Part shown: positions 1 to 7,140 of the stretch, in pieces | Numbering within the stretch: position 1 is the first letter of the stretch | Layout of the letters: every line of letters starts with the position of its first letter | Origin: an uncultured Bacteroidales bacterium | GTDB lineage: Bacteria; Bacteroidota; Bacteroidia; Bacteroidales; UBA932 | Direction: 5' to 3' | Length of the DNA stretch: 50,003 bases | NCBI GenBank assembly: GCA_905234485.1 | Contig: CAJOHV010000002.1 | Span: 1-50,003 of the forward strand | Program-made: the position numbers and the translations under genes | Notes under the pieces: generated by a model | What the model was told of the DNA's origin: nothing | What the model saw: only the letters and a program-made list of their open reading frames with translations | Database searches by the model: none

Positions 1-159
1 GCTTAGAATCACTGTCTCCCCTACTGTTAGCGTCTGATCGGGCTGGCCAATCGTAACGCTCTGCACGGGGATCAACGGCGCTTCTACCTGCTTACAAGAT
101 GCCGCGCAGAAAACTGCGACAACCGCAAGCAGTTTGAAATAATCGCTGAATAGTTTCAT
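1..159 (-). CDS. N-terminus of a lipoprotein with an Ig-like (BIG2-type) domain, cut by the window edge
   Basis: The reading frame runs from an ATG at 159 off the left edge of the window, giving 53 residues. Residues 1-22 form a lipoprotein signal peptide with a short basic start, a hydrophobic core (LLAVVAVFCA) and a lipobox AASC with Cys22. The following VQSVTIGQPDQTLTVGETV resembles the opening strand of bacterial Ig-like group 2 domains, which often repeat along surface lipoproteins in this phylum. The protein is therefore probably membrane-anchored and exported. The rest lies outside the window, so its role cannot be assigned. Confidence 0.7.
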   Translation of the reverse strand, partial: MKLFSDYFKLLAVVAVFCAASCKQVEAPLIPVQSVTIGQPDQTLTVGETVILS

Positions 160-206
160 ATGATTGTGTGATTGATTATCGGGCTACCAATTCATTTGAC
201 AAAATA

Positions 207-232
207 AGACCTCACGCGCACACGTGAGGTCT
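207..232 (-). terminator. Hairpin, possible minus-strand terminator
   Basis: A perfect 10-bp inverted repeat (AGACCTCACG / CGTGAGGTCT) closes a 6-base loop. Read on the minus strand the stem is followed by TTATTTTG, a weak T-rich tract. It lies downstream of the acetyltransferase remnant and upstream of the Ig-like lipoprotein start, so it could end transcription entering from the right. A protein-binding palindrome is the alternative. Confidence 0.45.
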
Positions 233-252
233 CACAACAAATAAACGGAGTA

Positions 253-440
253 TCAAAAAAGAAAAAGTGCTGGAACGGGACCGCAGATTGGCTCGCCATC
301 GCGGGCGGGGAGGGCGCAGTCGCACGAAGGGCCATAGCCCATGGCTCCGATAACCTCGCCGGTCTCCTTGAGCACGATTGCCCAGGTCGTGTCATTCATA
401 AACAGAGACCGGATTATCTCCATGCTTTCCCCAACAGATG
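253..440 (-). pseudogene. Remnant of a GNAT-family acetyltransferase gene
   Basis: Read on the minus strand, about 281-440 encodes a stretch (ESMEIIRSLF, TTWAIVLKETGEVIGAMGYG, then ARDGEPICG) that looks like the central part of RimJ/RimL-type GNAT N-acetyltransferases, including the beta-strand TWAIVLKETGEVIG. The N-terminal part and the acetyl-CoA binding loop are both absent. After GEPICG the frame runs into unrelated sequence and stops at 253. Its upstream edge at about 441 coincides with the end of the dispersed repeat, so the gene looks cut by the repeat or by a deletion next to it. Family assignment rests on remembered family sequences. Confidence 0.55.
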
Positions 441-675
441 TGTGGGGCGTACCCCCCAGACCCCCTACCAATCGTCGCTTCGCGACTCTAATCCGCTCTC
501 TATGGCGTGGCACGTAAGTCCCTGACCCTCAGCAAATTCCTGATATTCGACTCCGAGAATCGCGGAGTCGAGTTTTACGATCCAGCTGATTATCAACCAC
601 TTATGCGACACGGCGGATGACGCCGACGACCAGCATTCAGACCATATCAACCCTCATTTTTGCGTGGAGGATAAG
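441..675 (-). repeat. Dispersed repeat, copy A (inverted relative to copy B at 4303-4538)
   Basis: The reverse complement of this segment matches 4303-4538 nearly base for base over about 235 bp, with scattered substitutions and a few small indels. Both copies start at CTTAyCCTCCACGC and end at GCCCCACA, which makes these the element ends. Each copy contains a strong hairpin (CGACTCCG / CGGAGTCG) and a smaller one (GTCGC GAA GCGAC). A reading frame in copy A (465-650) is broken by TAG in copy B, so the element is unlikely to encode protein. No terminal inverted repeats or transposase are seen. Confidence 0.85.
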
Positions 676-693
676 TCGCTAGTAGTCAGCAAT

Positions 694-743
694 TTAAATA
701 AATTAGGTGTCCCGTTTTTTGGGGGGGCACCTAATTTATTTAA
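694..743. terminator. Long AT-rich hairpin, probable terminator after the lipocalin-like lipoprotein gene
   Basis: Positions 694-709 (TTAAATAAATTAGGTG) pair perfectly with 728-743, and three or four more G-C or wobble pairs extend the stem towards a T6/G7 loop. The structure starts about 35 bases past the stop codon of the minus-strand lipoprotein gene and is near-symmetrical, so it could act in both directions. Confidence 0.6.
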
Positions 744-776
744 CTGCCTGTGTGTCTGGAGGTTACCTCCCACGCG

Positions 777-1697
777 CTATTTCTTTTTCAGGGCGACGCC
801 GTGCATGCTCATGCCGTAGAAGAGATTCGTGCCGTCGCGGTAGACGTAGAATGCGGAGGTGTATTCCCAATTGCTTTCGCTCAGCCATTCGGTTGCCTCG
901 AGGGTGCTCGGGTCATAATTCGAGTAGGAGTATGAGTCGGTCTTTGAATCATAAACCATTGATTCATACTGCTTCTCGACTGTGATAGTGAATGTGCTGC
1001 CTTCCAACTTGAATGTGCCCGTGTCCTTAGAAACATACTTAGTGATAATTGTTTCCTGGGTCTCGGTGTTGTAGTAATAGTTATCGTTGAGGGAATATGT
1101 TGTGTACTTGTTGCCGTCGATGATCAGTCTGGCGGTGAGTTCTCCGCTGGAGTTGCGGCCTTCCCATTCACCCTGCAGATCTGCCTGTGAGACAGTCTTG
1201 TTCGCGTGGATCTCATTCAGGTCGTCAGACATGAAAACAACCATTTCGGCGTTTTCGGCTGCGCCCATAAACCAGTCGTTTTCAACACCCCAGATGGTGA
1301 AACGAGGCTCCTGGACATAAATCCTTACGATGCGCGTCTTGGCGCGCTCAGCGGTATATTGATTATCCACCTTTTGCCATTCGCTGCCCACGGCGTGGCC
1401 GGGGACACCGTCAATCCAATCGGTTTCTATCTCCCAGAAAGATTCAATGTTAAGAGTCAGAACATTTCCCTTGACGGTGTAAGTTCCCGTGTCCTTGAAT
1501 CCGGTGATTCCGCCGTATTCCCAAGTATACTTTCCATTCTTTTCGAAGGTCGCGATGATGGGGTGGTAGGGCTCGCCGACCATATACCAGGTCGTGCCGA
1601 CCAGCATAGAATCATCAATAGATCCCTCTTCATTGTCGTTGCAAGAGATCGCAAGAAGTGCGAAAGCGGCAAGAGCCGCGAACAGATATTTTTTCAT
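777..1697 (-). CDS. Lipoprotein with two lipocalin-like repeats
   Basis: 306 residues from ATG 1697. A longer frame begins at 1721, but the lipoprotein signal starts at MKKYLFAALAAFALLAISC with lipobox AISC and Cys19, and the promoter -7 box overlaps the longer start. The mature part carries two similar beta-rich units, each opening with a Trp-containing strand (LVGTTWYM; LQGEWEG) and containing a DTGTYTVKGNVLTLNIE or DTGTFKLEGSTFTITVE hairpin. This pattern fits the lipocalin-like lipoproteins common in Bacteroidales, presumed to bind small hydrophobic ligands or act at the surface. The exact ligand is unknown. It is transcribed alone from its own promoter and followed by a strong hairpin. 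Confidence 0.75.
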   Translation of the reverse strand: MKKYLFAALAAFALLAISCNDNEEGSIDDSMLVGTTWYMVGEPYHPIIATFEKNGKYTWEYGGITGFKDTGTYTVKGNVLTLNIESFWEIETDWIDGVPGHAVGSEWQKVDNQYTAERAKTRIVRIYVQEPRFTIWGVENDWFMGAAENAEMVVFMSDDLNEIHANKTVSQADLQGEWEGRNSSGELTARLIIDGNKYTTYSLNDNYYYNTETQETIITKYVSKDTGTFKLEGSTFTITVEKQYESMVYDSKTDSYSYSNYDPSTLEATEWLSESNWEYTSAFYVYRDGTNLFYGMSMHGVALKKK

Positions 1698-1718
1698 GTG
1701 GTTAAAAATAGTTCTGGA

Positions 1719-1748
1719 CAAATATAGTTATTTACTCTTTGAAATCAA
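1719..1748 (-). promoter_or_regulatory. Bacteroidota-type promoter for the lipocalin-like lipoprotein
   Basis: On the minus strand TTG (1748-1746) is followed after 19 bases by TATATTTG (1726-1719), matching the TAnnTTTG -7 box of the primary sigma factor of this phylum. The TTG overlaps the stop region of pncA. The leader to the ATG at 1697 is short. Confidence 0.7.
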
Positions 1749-2248
1749 CCCTTTACGACCGCTTTGCCGAAGTCGGGGACGGCCGTGGGGTCGATGGCCA
1801 CGCAGCCCTTCGCGAGCACGGTAACCTTCGCGGCGGGATGCGCTTCGGAGGTCATCTTCGCACAGTTGGCCACGCAGTAGTCGTAGCACAGGCCCACGAC
1901 GTCGATCTCGACTTTGTCCTCCTTCCCCGCCAGCAGGTCCACGCCGTACTGCTCCGTCGCAGGATCCTGGCCCTTGAGTATCGTCTCGTCGGCCACGGAG
2001 TCCAACATCCAGAAAGGCGCCGCGCCCGGGGTCCCGGCCACGCAATGGGCCGGCCAGGGACCGCCCTGCGGCGCGAACGAGCAATGGTCCGCCGGATGCC
2101 AGTCCTTGGTCATAATGATTTTGTCGTATCCGCCGTCGCGGACAAGACCCAGAATATATTCGCAGGCCGGAGCCCACTTGTCGTATCCGACCGCCAGCGC
2201 TCCGTCCACGAAATCGTTTTGGGGGTCAATTATTGCTAAAATTTTCAT
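1745..2248 (-). CDS. pncA: Nicotinamidase (isochorismatase-like hydrolase)
   Basis: 167 residues. It hydrolyses nicotinamide to nicotinate and ammonia in NAD salvage, in the cytoplasm. The catalytic triad is visible: Asp8 in IDPQNDF, Lys92 in ILKG and Cys125 in GLCYDYCV. Metal-binding residues are Asp49 and His51 in KDWHP and probably His68 in WPAHC. The length is somewhat short compared with E. coli PncA (about 210 residues) but all core motifs are present. A 22-codon open frame ends 9 bases upstream of its ATG and probably shares its promoter. The stop codon lies inside the promoter of the next gene on the same strand. Confidence 0.93.
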   Translation of the reverse strand: MKILAIIDPQNDFVDGALAVGYDKWAPACEYILGLVRDGGYDKIIMTKDWHPADHCSFAPQGGPWPAHCVAGTPGAAPFWMLDSVADETILKGQDPATEQYGVDLLAGKEDKVEIDVVGLCYDYCVANCAKMTSEAHPAAKVTVLAKGCVAIDPTAVPDFGKAVVKG

Positions 2249-2257
2249 ATCAAAGAA

Positions 2258-2326
2258 TTACGGTGTGACTAAATAATATGCCTTGCCGGCGAGGGCCTCA
2301 TACTGTTTTTTTACCTGGATTTCCAT
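2258..2326 (-). CDS. Possible 22-residue leader peptide upstream of pncA
   Basis: ATG at 2326 opens the frame MEIQVKKQYEALAGKAYYL followed by VTP and TAA at 2258, nine bases before the pncA start. It lies just downstream of a TAnnTTTG box, so it would be the first frame on the pncA transcript. It could be a small protein, a translated leader that sets pncA expression, or a chance frame. I recognise no homologue. Confidence 0.35.
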   Translation of the reverse strand: MEIQVKKQYEALAGKAYYLVTP

Positions 2327-2347
2327 CGGGAATACACTATTTGAGTC

Positions 2348-2355
2348 CAAAGGTA
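2348..2355 (-). promoter_or_regulatory. Promoter -7 box for the pncA transcript
   Basis: TACCTTTG on the minus strand matches TAnnTTTG. No convincing TTG lies 19-20 bases further upstream. The expected start of transcription is about 2342, just ahead of the 22-codon frame. Confidence 0.55.
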
Positions 2356-2406
2356 CAAAAAATCCTCGATTAGAGGGCCGATGGCGACAGCAGTTGCCGT
2401 AAAGAA

Positions 2407-4173
2407 TTAATAATCGCCGCGTATCAGGCGTGGGAGCCAGCGGAAGATGATGAGCAGTTCGAGGAGATAGGCCACGACTATCATCAGAGTGCGGAACCAG
2501 TACTGAAGTAAGAACTCGTTCCATATCTGGTACTTCGGGAACAGGAAATACCCCGGCTTCTTGGTCACAGGGCGGATGTCGTAGGCAAAGAATTTCACCA
2601 CTTTTCTAAGAACCTTCCTGGCGGCGGTCAGTTCATCGGAGTCAGCGGTGTACTTGTCCGGCGTGAGTCCGTCCGCGAGGTAAGCCACCCGCTGAGGGAA
2701 ATAGATGTGCAGGTCTTCGAGCGCATATTGTTCCTTCTGTCCCTTTAGAGTGTAGGCAAACTGATAACGGCTCTCCCTGCCCGTGGCCCAGACTTTCGGG
2801 GCTTTGCCCAATTTCTTCACCGACGCAATGACGGCAGTATCGCAGGTCGGCAGGATCGTCTTCTGGCCCAGGGCCGTCTCCATAAGGGGGCCGTGGCCGC
2901 GTTTGCCGTCCGGCAGTTCGATGAGATATTCCTGGTTGGTCCAATAGACTCGAGGGGAGTTGCCCTTGTTGAGTTGGTGTTTGTACACGCCGAGCACTTT
3001 CACACGCGTTCCAATCTGGAGTTTTCGCGTCTTATCGGAGCCGATGAGTTGTACTTCCTGGTCGGGAATGGTCACCATGACCTTCTGCGCCATAGCAAGC
3101 GCTTCTTGTTCTGAGATCGGCCGGAATGACATTTGATCCATGCGCCTGACCAGCACGATCGCAAATACGGCGGCCGCAAGAAGCAGGATGCGTTTCAGCA
3201 GTTTGCCGATAGGGACGGAGGGTTTCTCCGGCTTTTCGTCGGCATTATCGCCGGTGTTGCCGGCGGCCTTCTTGCGCCATTTTCGCGCCTCTCTCGGATT
3301 AATTTCAACGCCTTCGCCGTATTGGTATTTGTTTGCCAGCACGGCCTGCGCCTCCGCATAGCCGCTCTTGGCCGATTCTATGAACCATCGTAGCGCGAGC
3401 GCCTTCTGCCCATAGCACCTCTGATAGGCGTGGAGCGCGAGGTAGAATTGCGCTTTCGCGTGTCCATGGACGGCTGCTTTGTGCCACCATCGCAGCGCCT
3501 CCAAATGGAGGACAGGATCTTGATGCGCGCCCAAACAGGTGAAATTGTAGACCTTTCCGTCGATTACATCGCGATGGTAGGAAATCTTCCAGAAAGTATT
3601 CTCGCCTTTTTCGAACCAAACGTCCGGGCCTTGCTCGTCAGCTTCCACCATTTTCATCTGGCGGAGCGCAAGATCTGCCATCTGCTCGCCGTGTTTAATG
3701 GCTTTCTGATACCATTGTTCAGCGTTGCGCTTATCGTTGAGCCCCAACTCATAGCATCTGCCTATGCGGTATTCGCATGCGCCGTCTTCAAAAATCGCGT
3801 CGTACTTTTTGTAATAATTGATTGCTTTCTTGAAATTGACGTCGGTGCCGAGACCGTAATGATAACTCCAGCCCAGATCATAGTAGGCGAGCTCATATTT
3901 TTGCTTTGCCGCCTTGCTATACCACTCAAACGCTTCTTTATAGCGTTTTTGTCTGAATAAATCGTCACCCAATTCCTGCTGGGAACCGGCATCGCCGGCC
4001 TTGGCGTCCCTCCACAACTGCTGGGCAGCCGCGTCTTTTTCTCTCCTTCCCTCGCTATAATCCGGTGGCAGGTCGTCCTCGTCGTACTCCTCCTCCATCT
4101 CTACCTCATAGATTGGTTCTTCTTCCCTTTTCCTGGAAAGCAGCTCGAAAAGATCGTCGTCTGATTTGCTCAT
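2407..4173 (-). CDS. Membrane protein with Sel1/TPR-like repeats
   Basis: 588 residues. A very acidic N-terminus (about 1-45) is followed by Sel1-type helical repeats at about 58-175 and 220-305, recognisable by AFEWYSKAA, YDLGWSYHYGLG and ALRWFIESAKSGYAEAQ. A transmembrane segment lies at about 328-342 (ILLLAAAVFAIVLV) and another near the C-terminus at about 562-577. The region between them holds a beta-rich domain with no family I recognise. Sel1 repeats usually mediate protein-protein contacts, so this is probably an inner-membrane scaffold with a cytoplasmic repeat domain. No enzymatic motif is seen. It is monocistronic and bracketed on the right by the repeat block. Confidence 0.8.
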   Translation of the reverse strand: MSKSDDDLFELLSRKREEEPIYEVEMEEEYDEDDLPPDYSEGRREKDAAAQQLWRDAKAGDAGSQQELGDDLFRQKRYKEAFEWYSKAAKQKYELAYYDLGWSYHYGLGTDVNFKKAINYYKKYDAIFEDGACEYRIGRCYELGLNDKRNAEQWYQKAIKHGEQMADLALRQMKMVEADEQGPDVWFEKGENTFWKISYHRDVIDGKVYNFTCLGAHQDPVLHLEALRWWHKAAVHGHAKAQFYLALHAYQRCYGQKALALRWFIESAKSGYAEAQAVLANKYQYGEGVEINPREARKWRKKAAGNTGDNADEKPEKPSVPIGKLLKRILLLAAAVFAIVLVRRMDQMSFRPISEQEALAMAQKVMVTIPDQEVQLIGSDKTRKLQIGTRVKVLGVYKHQLNKGNSPRVYWTNQEYLIELPDGKRGHGPLMETALGQKTILPTCDTAVIASVKKLGKAPKVWATGRESRYQFAYTLKGQKEQYALEDLHIYFPQRVAYLADGLTPDKYTADSDELTAARKVLRKVVKFFAYDIRPVTKKPGYFLFPKYQIWNEFLLQYWFRTLMIVVAYLLELLIIFRWLPRLIRGDY

Positions 4174-4198
4174 GATTTGGCGGTATTATCTCCTAACA

Positions 4199-4206
4199 CA
4201 AATATA
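4199..4206 (-). promoter_or_regulatory. Promoter -7 box for the Sel1-repeat gene
   Basis: TATATTTG on the minus strand, 26 bases before the ATG at 4173, in a TATA-repeat stretch. The nearest TTG is only about 14 bases further upstream, shorter than usual spacing. Confidence 0.55.
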
Positions 4207-4221
4207 TATATAAAATGGCAC

Positions 4222-4302
4222 AATGCGGGTGGTGTCCCAGATTTCCGGACATCACCTTCAAAAAAGGGAGTAAAATGCGGGTGATGTCCTGATTTCCGGA
4301 CA
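4222..4302. repeat. Two direct copies of a 30-nt hairpin unit
   Basis: AATGCGGGTGrTGTCC followed by GATTTCCGGACA occurs at 4222-4252 and again at 4274-4302. Each copy can fold as TGTCC...GGACA. They abut the outer edge of repeat copy B and the promoter of the Sel1 gene. Copy A lacks them, so they are not part of the long repeat. Confidence 0.7.
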
Positions 4303-4538
4303 CTTACCCTCCACGCAAAAATGAGGGTTGATATGGTCTGAATGCTAGTCGTCGGCGTCATCCGCCGTGGCGCATAAGTGGTTGATAATCAGCTAGATCG
4401 TAAAACTCGACTCCGCGATTCTCGGAGTCGAATATCAGGAATATACTAAGTGTCAGGGACTTACGTGTCACGCCATGGAGAGCGGATTAGAGTCGCGAAG
4501 CGACGATTGGCAGGGGTCTGGGGGAGGTACGCCCCACA
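4303..4538 (+). repeat. Dispersed repeat, copy B
   Basis: About 235 bp, the inverted partner of 441-675. It shares the internal hairpin CGACTCCG/CGGAGTCG and the ends CTTACCCTCCACGC and GCCCCACA. Together the two copies bracket the lipocalin-like lipoprotein, pncA and Sel1 genes at a distance of about 3.6 kb. Inverted copies at this distance could allow inversion of the block by recombination. Confidence 0.85.
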
Positions 4539-4540
4539 GT

Positions 4541-4598
4541 GCCCCGGTGGGGCAGCTGCAAAGCAGCGGGGGTGGTAAGCTGCCCGTCGCAGACGGGC
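4541..4598. repeat. Three consecutive GC-rich hairpins
   Basis: Three short perfect stems follow one another: GCCCC GGT GGGGC (4541-4553), GCTGC AAA GCAGC (4555-4567) and GCCCGTC GCA GACGGGC (4582-4598). They lie between repeat copy B and the tRNA terminator and overlap no gene. They resemble REP-like elements. No function can be assigned. Confidence 0.6.
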
Positions 4599-4610
4599 AT
4601 GCTCCACACG

Positions 4611-4636
4611 AAAAAAGGCAGGCCTGAAAGCCTGCC
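4611..4636 (-). terminator. Intrinsic terminator of the tRNA-Ala gene
   Basis: On the minus strand GGCAGGC / GCCTGCC (7 bp, 6-base loop) is followed directly by TTTTTT. It lies about 10 bases beyond the 3' end of the tRNA. Confidence 0.9.
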
Positions 4637-4645
4637 AATGTCGTG

Positions 4646-4718
4646 TGGAGCATAGGGGATTCGAACCCCTGACCTATAGATTGCGAACCTATCGCTCTAC
4701 CAACTGAGCTAATACCCC
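4646..4718 (-). tRNA. tRNA-Ala, anticodon CGC
   Basis: 73 nt with a complete cloverleaf: acceptor GGGGTAT/ATGCTCC, D arm GCTC/GAGC, anticodon stem ATAGG/TCTAT with loop TTCGCAA, and T arm AGGGG TTCGAAT CCCCT, with discriminator A73. Anticodon CGC reads GCG. The acceptor contains the G3-U70 wobble that identifies alanine tRNAs, supporting the assignment. The 3' CCA is not encoded (CAC follows), so it must be added enzymatically. A TAnnTTTG promoter box precedes it and an intrinsic terminator follows. The 13 bases at its 3' end are repeated in inverted orientation beyond the terminator (4600-4612). Confidence 0.93.
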
Positions 4719-4728
4719 ATTGGGACTG

Positions 4729-4736
4729 CAAAAGTA
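4729..4736 (-). promoter_or_regulatory. Promoter -7 box for tRNA-Ala
   Basis: TACTTTTG on the minus strand matches TAnnTTTG and lies 10 bases before the tRNA 5' end. No TTG element at standard spacing is visible. Confidence 0.55.
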
Positions 4737-4784
4737 ATACTTTTTTTGATTATATTCGCGCTGTTAAAAAACAAAACGAAAATT

Positions 4785-4961
4785 ATGATCGCAACCATTA
4801 TCTACATCCTTGGCATTATCGCTGCCATTTGGTGTGTTCTGGACATCCTCAAGAAGAACTCGGGCCTCATCACCAAGATCCTCCTCATCGTTCTCGTGCT
4901 CGCACTTAGCTGGATCGGAGTCGCCCTTTATTATTTCTGGCTCCGTAAGGTCATTAAATAA
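4785..4961 (+). CDS. Small membrane protein of the PLDc_N (phospholipase D-nuclease N-terminal) type
   Basis: 58 residues from ATG 4785. An earlier in-frame start at 4746 would add a non-hydrophobic extension and overlaps a possible promoter (TATATTCG at 4751-4758). Two hydrophobic helices (about 3-19 and 25-49) are joined by a short loop, with the PLDc_N-like pattern IIAAIWCVLDILK ... WIGVALYYFWLR. In cardiolipin synthases this hairpin is the membrane anchor. Here it stands alone, as it often does in this phylum, and its role is unknown. The downstream receptor gene starts 19 bases after its stop, suggesting shared transcription. Confidence 0.7.
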   Translation: MIATIIYILGIIAAIWCVLDILKKNSGLITKILLIVLVLALSWIGVALYYFWLRKVIK

Positions 4962-4980
4962 GACTTACGGCAAACCTGGC

Positions 4981-7137
4981 TTGAGGAAAACTTCACTCAT
5001 AATTCTAAGCATACTTCTCGCTTCGCCGGCTTTCGCCCAGTTGACGAAGTTGGACAGTTTGTCGATGGCTCCCATCGACACCCTCGACGCGGCAATTGTC
5101 CGCGACGAAAAGACCATACGCGAGACCGTCACCCAGACGAGCATAAAGAAAATCGAAGGCGACAAGATAGGCCGCAACTTCGCGGTGCTCGGCTCGCCGG
5201 ACCTCATAAAGGCTCTCCAGATGCTCCCGGGCGTCTCGGACGGCTCGGAACTCTCTTCCGGCCTCTATGTCCGCGGCGGCGACGGTTCGGACAATCTTTA
5301 CCTTCTGGATGGTGTGCCCATGTACCAGATCAGCCATGTCCTTGGCCTGTTTTCGTCATTCAACACAGACGTAATAGAAGACGCCGACTTCTACAAAGGC
5401 GGCTTTCCGGCCCGCTTTGCCGGCAGGCTATCATCGGTCGTGGATGTGGGCGTGAGAGAAGGCAACTTCAAGGAATGGCACGGCAACGCCTCCCTCGGAC
5501 TGATAGACGGACATTTCCAGATTGAGGGGCCGCTCATTCCCGGCAAGACTTCGATCAACTTCGGCGTCAGAAGGACATGGACAGACATAGTCAAGAGCGT
5601 GGCAATGCTCTTCATCAAGAGCGATCTCGGTCAAGAAGTGGCAGCCAAGACCCATTACGATTTCGGCGATTTCAACCTGAAGCTGGTGCATAAGTTCTCC
5701 CCCGTCAGCAAACTGTCTTTCTCCGGTTACTATGGCCAGGACCTGTTGAAGTTGGCGGCAATGGTACGGCAGGAGGACATGAAAGAGGATTTCACTTTCG
5801 ACCTCAAATGGGGCAATGTCCTGGGCACGCTTGCCTGGGACCGCCTGTTCTCCGAGTCCCTCGACATGCACGCATTCGCCTACTACACGAACTACTCGGC
5901 GAGAATGAAGATAATTCTCGAGGGCCTCATGGAGGAAGTGGACGACGAAGGTAACAAGAGCACCACATCCCTGCATATGCACGAGAACAACCTATCGCGC
6001 ATCTACGATCTGGGCGCCGGAGTCAACTTCTACGACAAACGCTGGTCCGGACACCACCTTCGCTTCGGCGGCAGCGGAGTCTTCCACACTTACGACCCCG
6101 CACGTGACGAAAGTTTCAGTGTGTTGATGAACAACACCCCTATGCTGAACACAAGCGACGCGCAGTCGAGGCACTACCTGGGCGGAGAGTTGGGCTTATA
6201 TGCCGAGGACGAGATCACGCTGGGACGACGCTGGCGCCTCAACTTCGGCCTGTCCAACGCTTTCTTGATCGTGGACGGGAAAGCATACTACCGTCCCGAA
6301 CCTCGAGCCGCGTTCAAATTTATGGCCACTGACTACCTCGACTTCAAGGGCTCGTTCACCACGATGAACCAGTTCGCGCACATAGTGTCTGCGAGTTACG
6401 CGGACATGCCAGTGGACATGTGGATGCCCAGCACGTCGCGCGTCAAGCCTATGAGTTCCAACCAGGTCGTTCTCGGAGGCACGCTCAAACTCCCGCAGAA
6501 CCTCACGCTCGACGTGGAAGCGTTCTACAAGACCCTGAACCACATCTACGAATACGCCGAGACAAATACCATGATGCCGAAGATCGACAAGTGGGAGGAC
6601 GTGTTCGAAGAGGGCATCGGGCGTGCCTACGGACTGGAGTTCAGCCTGGAATACAAGACGGATAACCTCAACGCCGCCGCCTACTACACCCTTTCGAAGG
6701 CCGAACGCCTGTTCAAGACCTTCTACTACACCTGGTATCCCGCCAAAAACGACAACCGCCACAAAATTACTCTGATGGCGTCGTATTTCTTCAACCGTAG
6801 GTTCGAACTTTACGCCGCGTGGCTGTACCACACCGGCAACAAGTTTACGGGCAGGTCGGCGGTAGTCTGGGACGGCCAATACGACAGCGGATACGATCTC
6901 TACGAATCGCCCAACAACTACTCGCTGCCGCCATACCATAGGCTCGACGCAGGCTTCAACTGGCATAAGAAGACCAGGCACGGCTACCAATCCACCACCA
7001 CATTCAGCGTCTACAACGCCTACAACCACGTCAACCCCATGCTGGGAATGATTACTCAGGAAGACGGCAGAATGGTCGGACTTGCCTATGGTGTTTTCCC
7101 AATCATCCCCACATTAAGTTTCGCCCTTAAGTTCTAA
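4981..7137 (+). CDS. TonB-dependent outer-membrane receptor without an N-terminal regulatory-like domain
   Basis: 718 residues from a TTG at 4981, chosen because it places RKTSLIILSILLASPAFAQ at the N-terminus as a clean signal peptide. No ATG gives one. The plug domain follows directly (about 45-165) with LIKALQMLPGVSDGSELSSG, YVRGGDGSDNLYLLDGVPMY and FYKGGFPARFAGRLSSVVDV. The remainder is a beta-barrel ending in aromatic LSFALKF. Most receptors paired with DUF4249 proteins carry a carboxypeptidase-regulatory-like beta domain before the plug, and this one lacks it. It should import an unidentified substrate across the outer membrane using TonB energy. The DUF4249 lipoprotein begins 3 bases after its stop. 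Confidence 0.9.
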   Translation: MRKTSLIILSILLASPAFAQLTKLDSLSMAPIDTLDAAIVRDEKTIRETVTQTSIKKIEGDKIGRNFAVLGSPDLIKALQMLPGVSDGSELSSGLYVRGGDGSDNLYLLDGVPMYQISHVLGLFSSFNTDVIEDADFYKGGFPARFAGRLSSVVDVGVREGNFKEWHGNASLGLIDGHFQIEGPLIPGKTSINFGVRRTWTDIVKSVAMLFIKSDLGQEVAAKTHYDFGDFNLKLVHKFSPVSKLSFSGYYGQDLLKLAAMVRQEDMKEDFTFDLKWGNVLGTLAWDRLFSESLDMHAFAYYTNYSARMKIILEGLMEEVDDEGNKSTTSLHMHENNLSRIYDLGAGVNFYDKRWSGHHLRFGGSGVFHTYDPARDESFSVLMNNTPMLNTSDAQSRHYLGGELGLYAEDEITLGRRWRLNFGLSNAFLIVDGKAYYRPEPRAAFKFMATDYLDFKGSFTTMNQFAHIVSASYADMPVDMWMPSTSRVKPMSSNQVVLGGTLKLPQNLTLDVEAFYKTLNHIYEYAETNTMMPKIDKWEDVFEEGIGRAYGLEFSLEYKTDNLNAAAYYTLSKAERLFKTFYYTWYPAKNDNRHKITLMASYFFNRRFELYAAWLYHTGNKFTGRSAVVWDGQYDSGYDLYESPNNYSLPPYHRLDAGFNWHKKTRHGYQSTTTFSVYNAYNHVNPMLGMITQEDGRMVGLAYGVFPIIPTLSFALKF

Positions 7138-7140
7138 GCC

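Noticed and set aside
465..650. Small protein encoded in repeat copy A
   Set aside because: It needs a TTG start, and the same frame in copy B hits TAG after six codons, so it is not maintained.
4468..4731. Reading frame across the tRNA region
   Set aside because: It spans the tRNA-Ala gene, its terminator and hairpins. The translation shows the usual tRNA-derived pattern.
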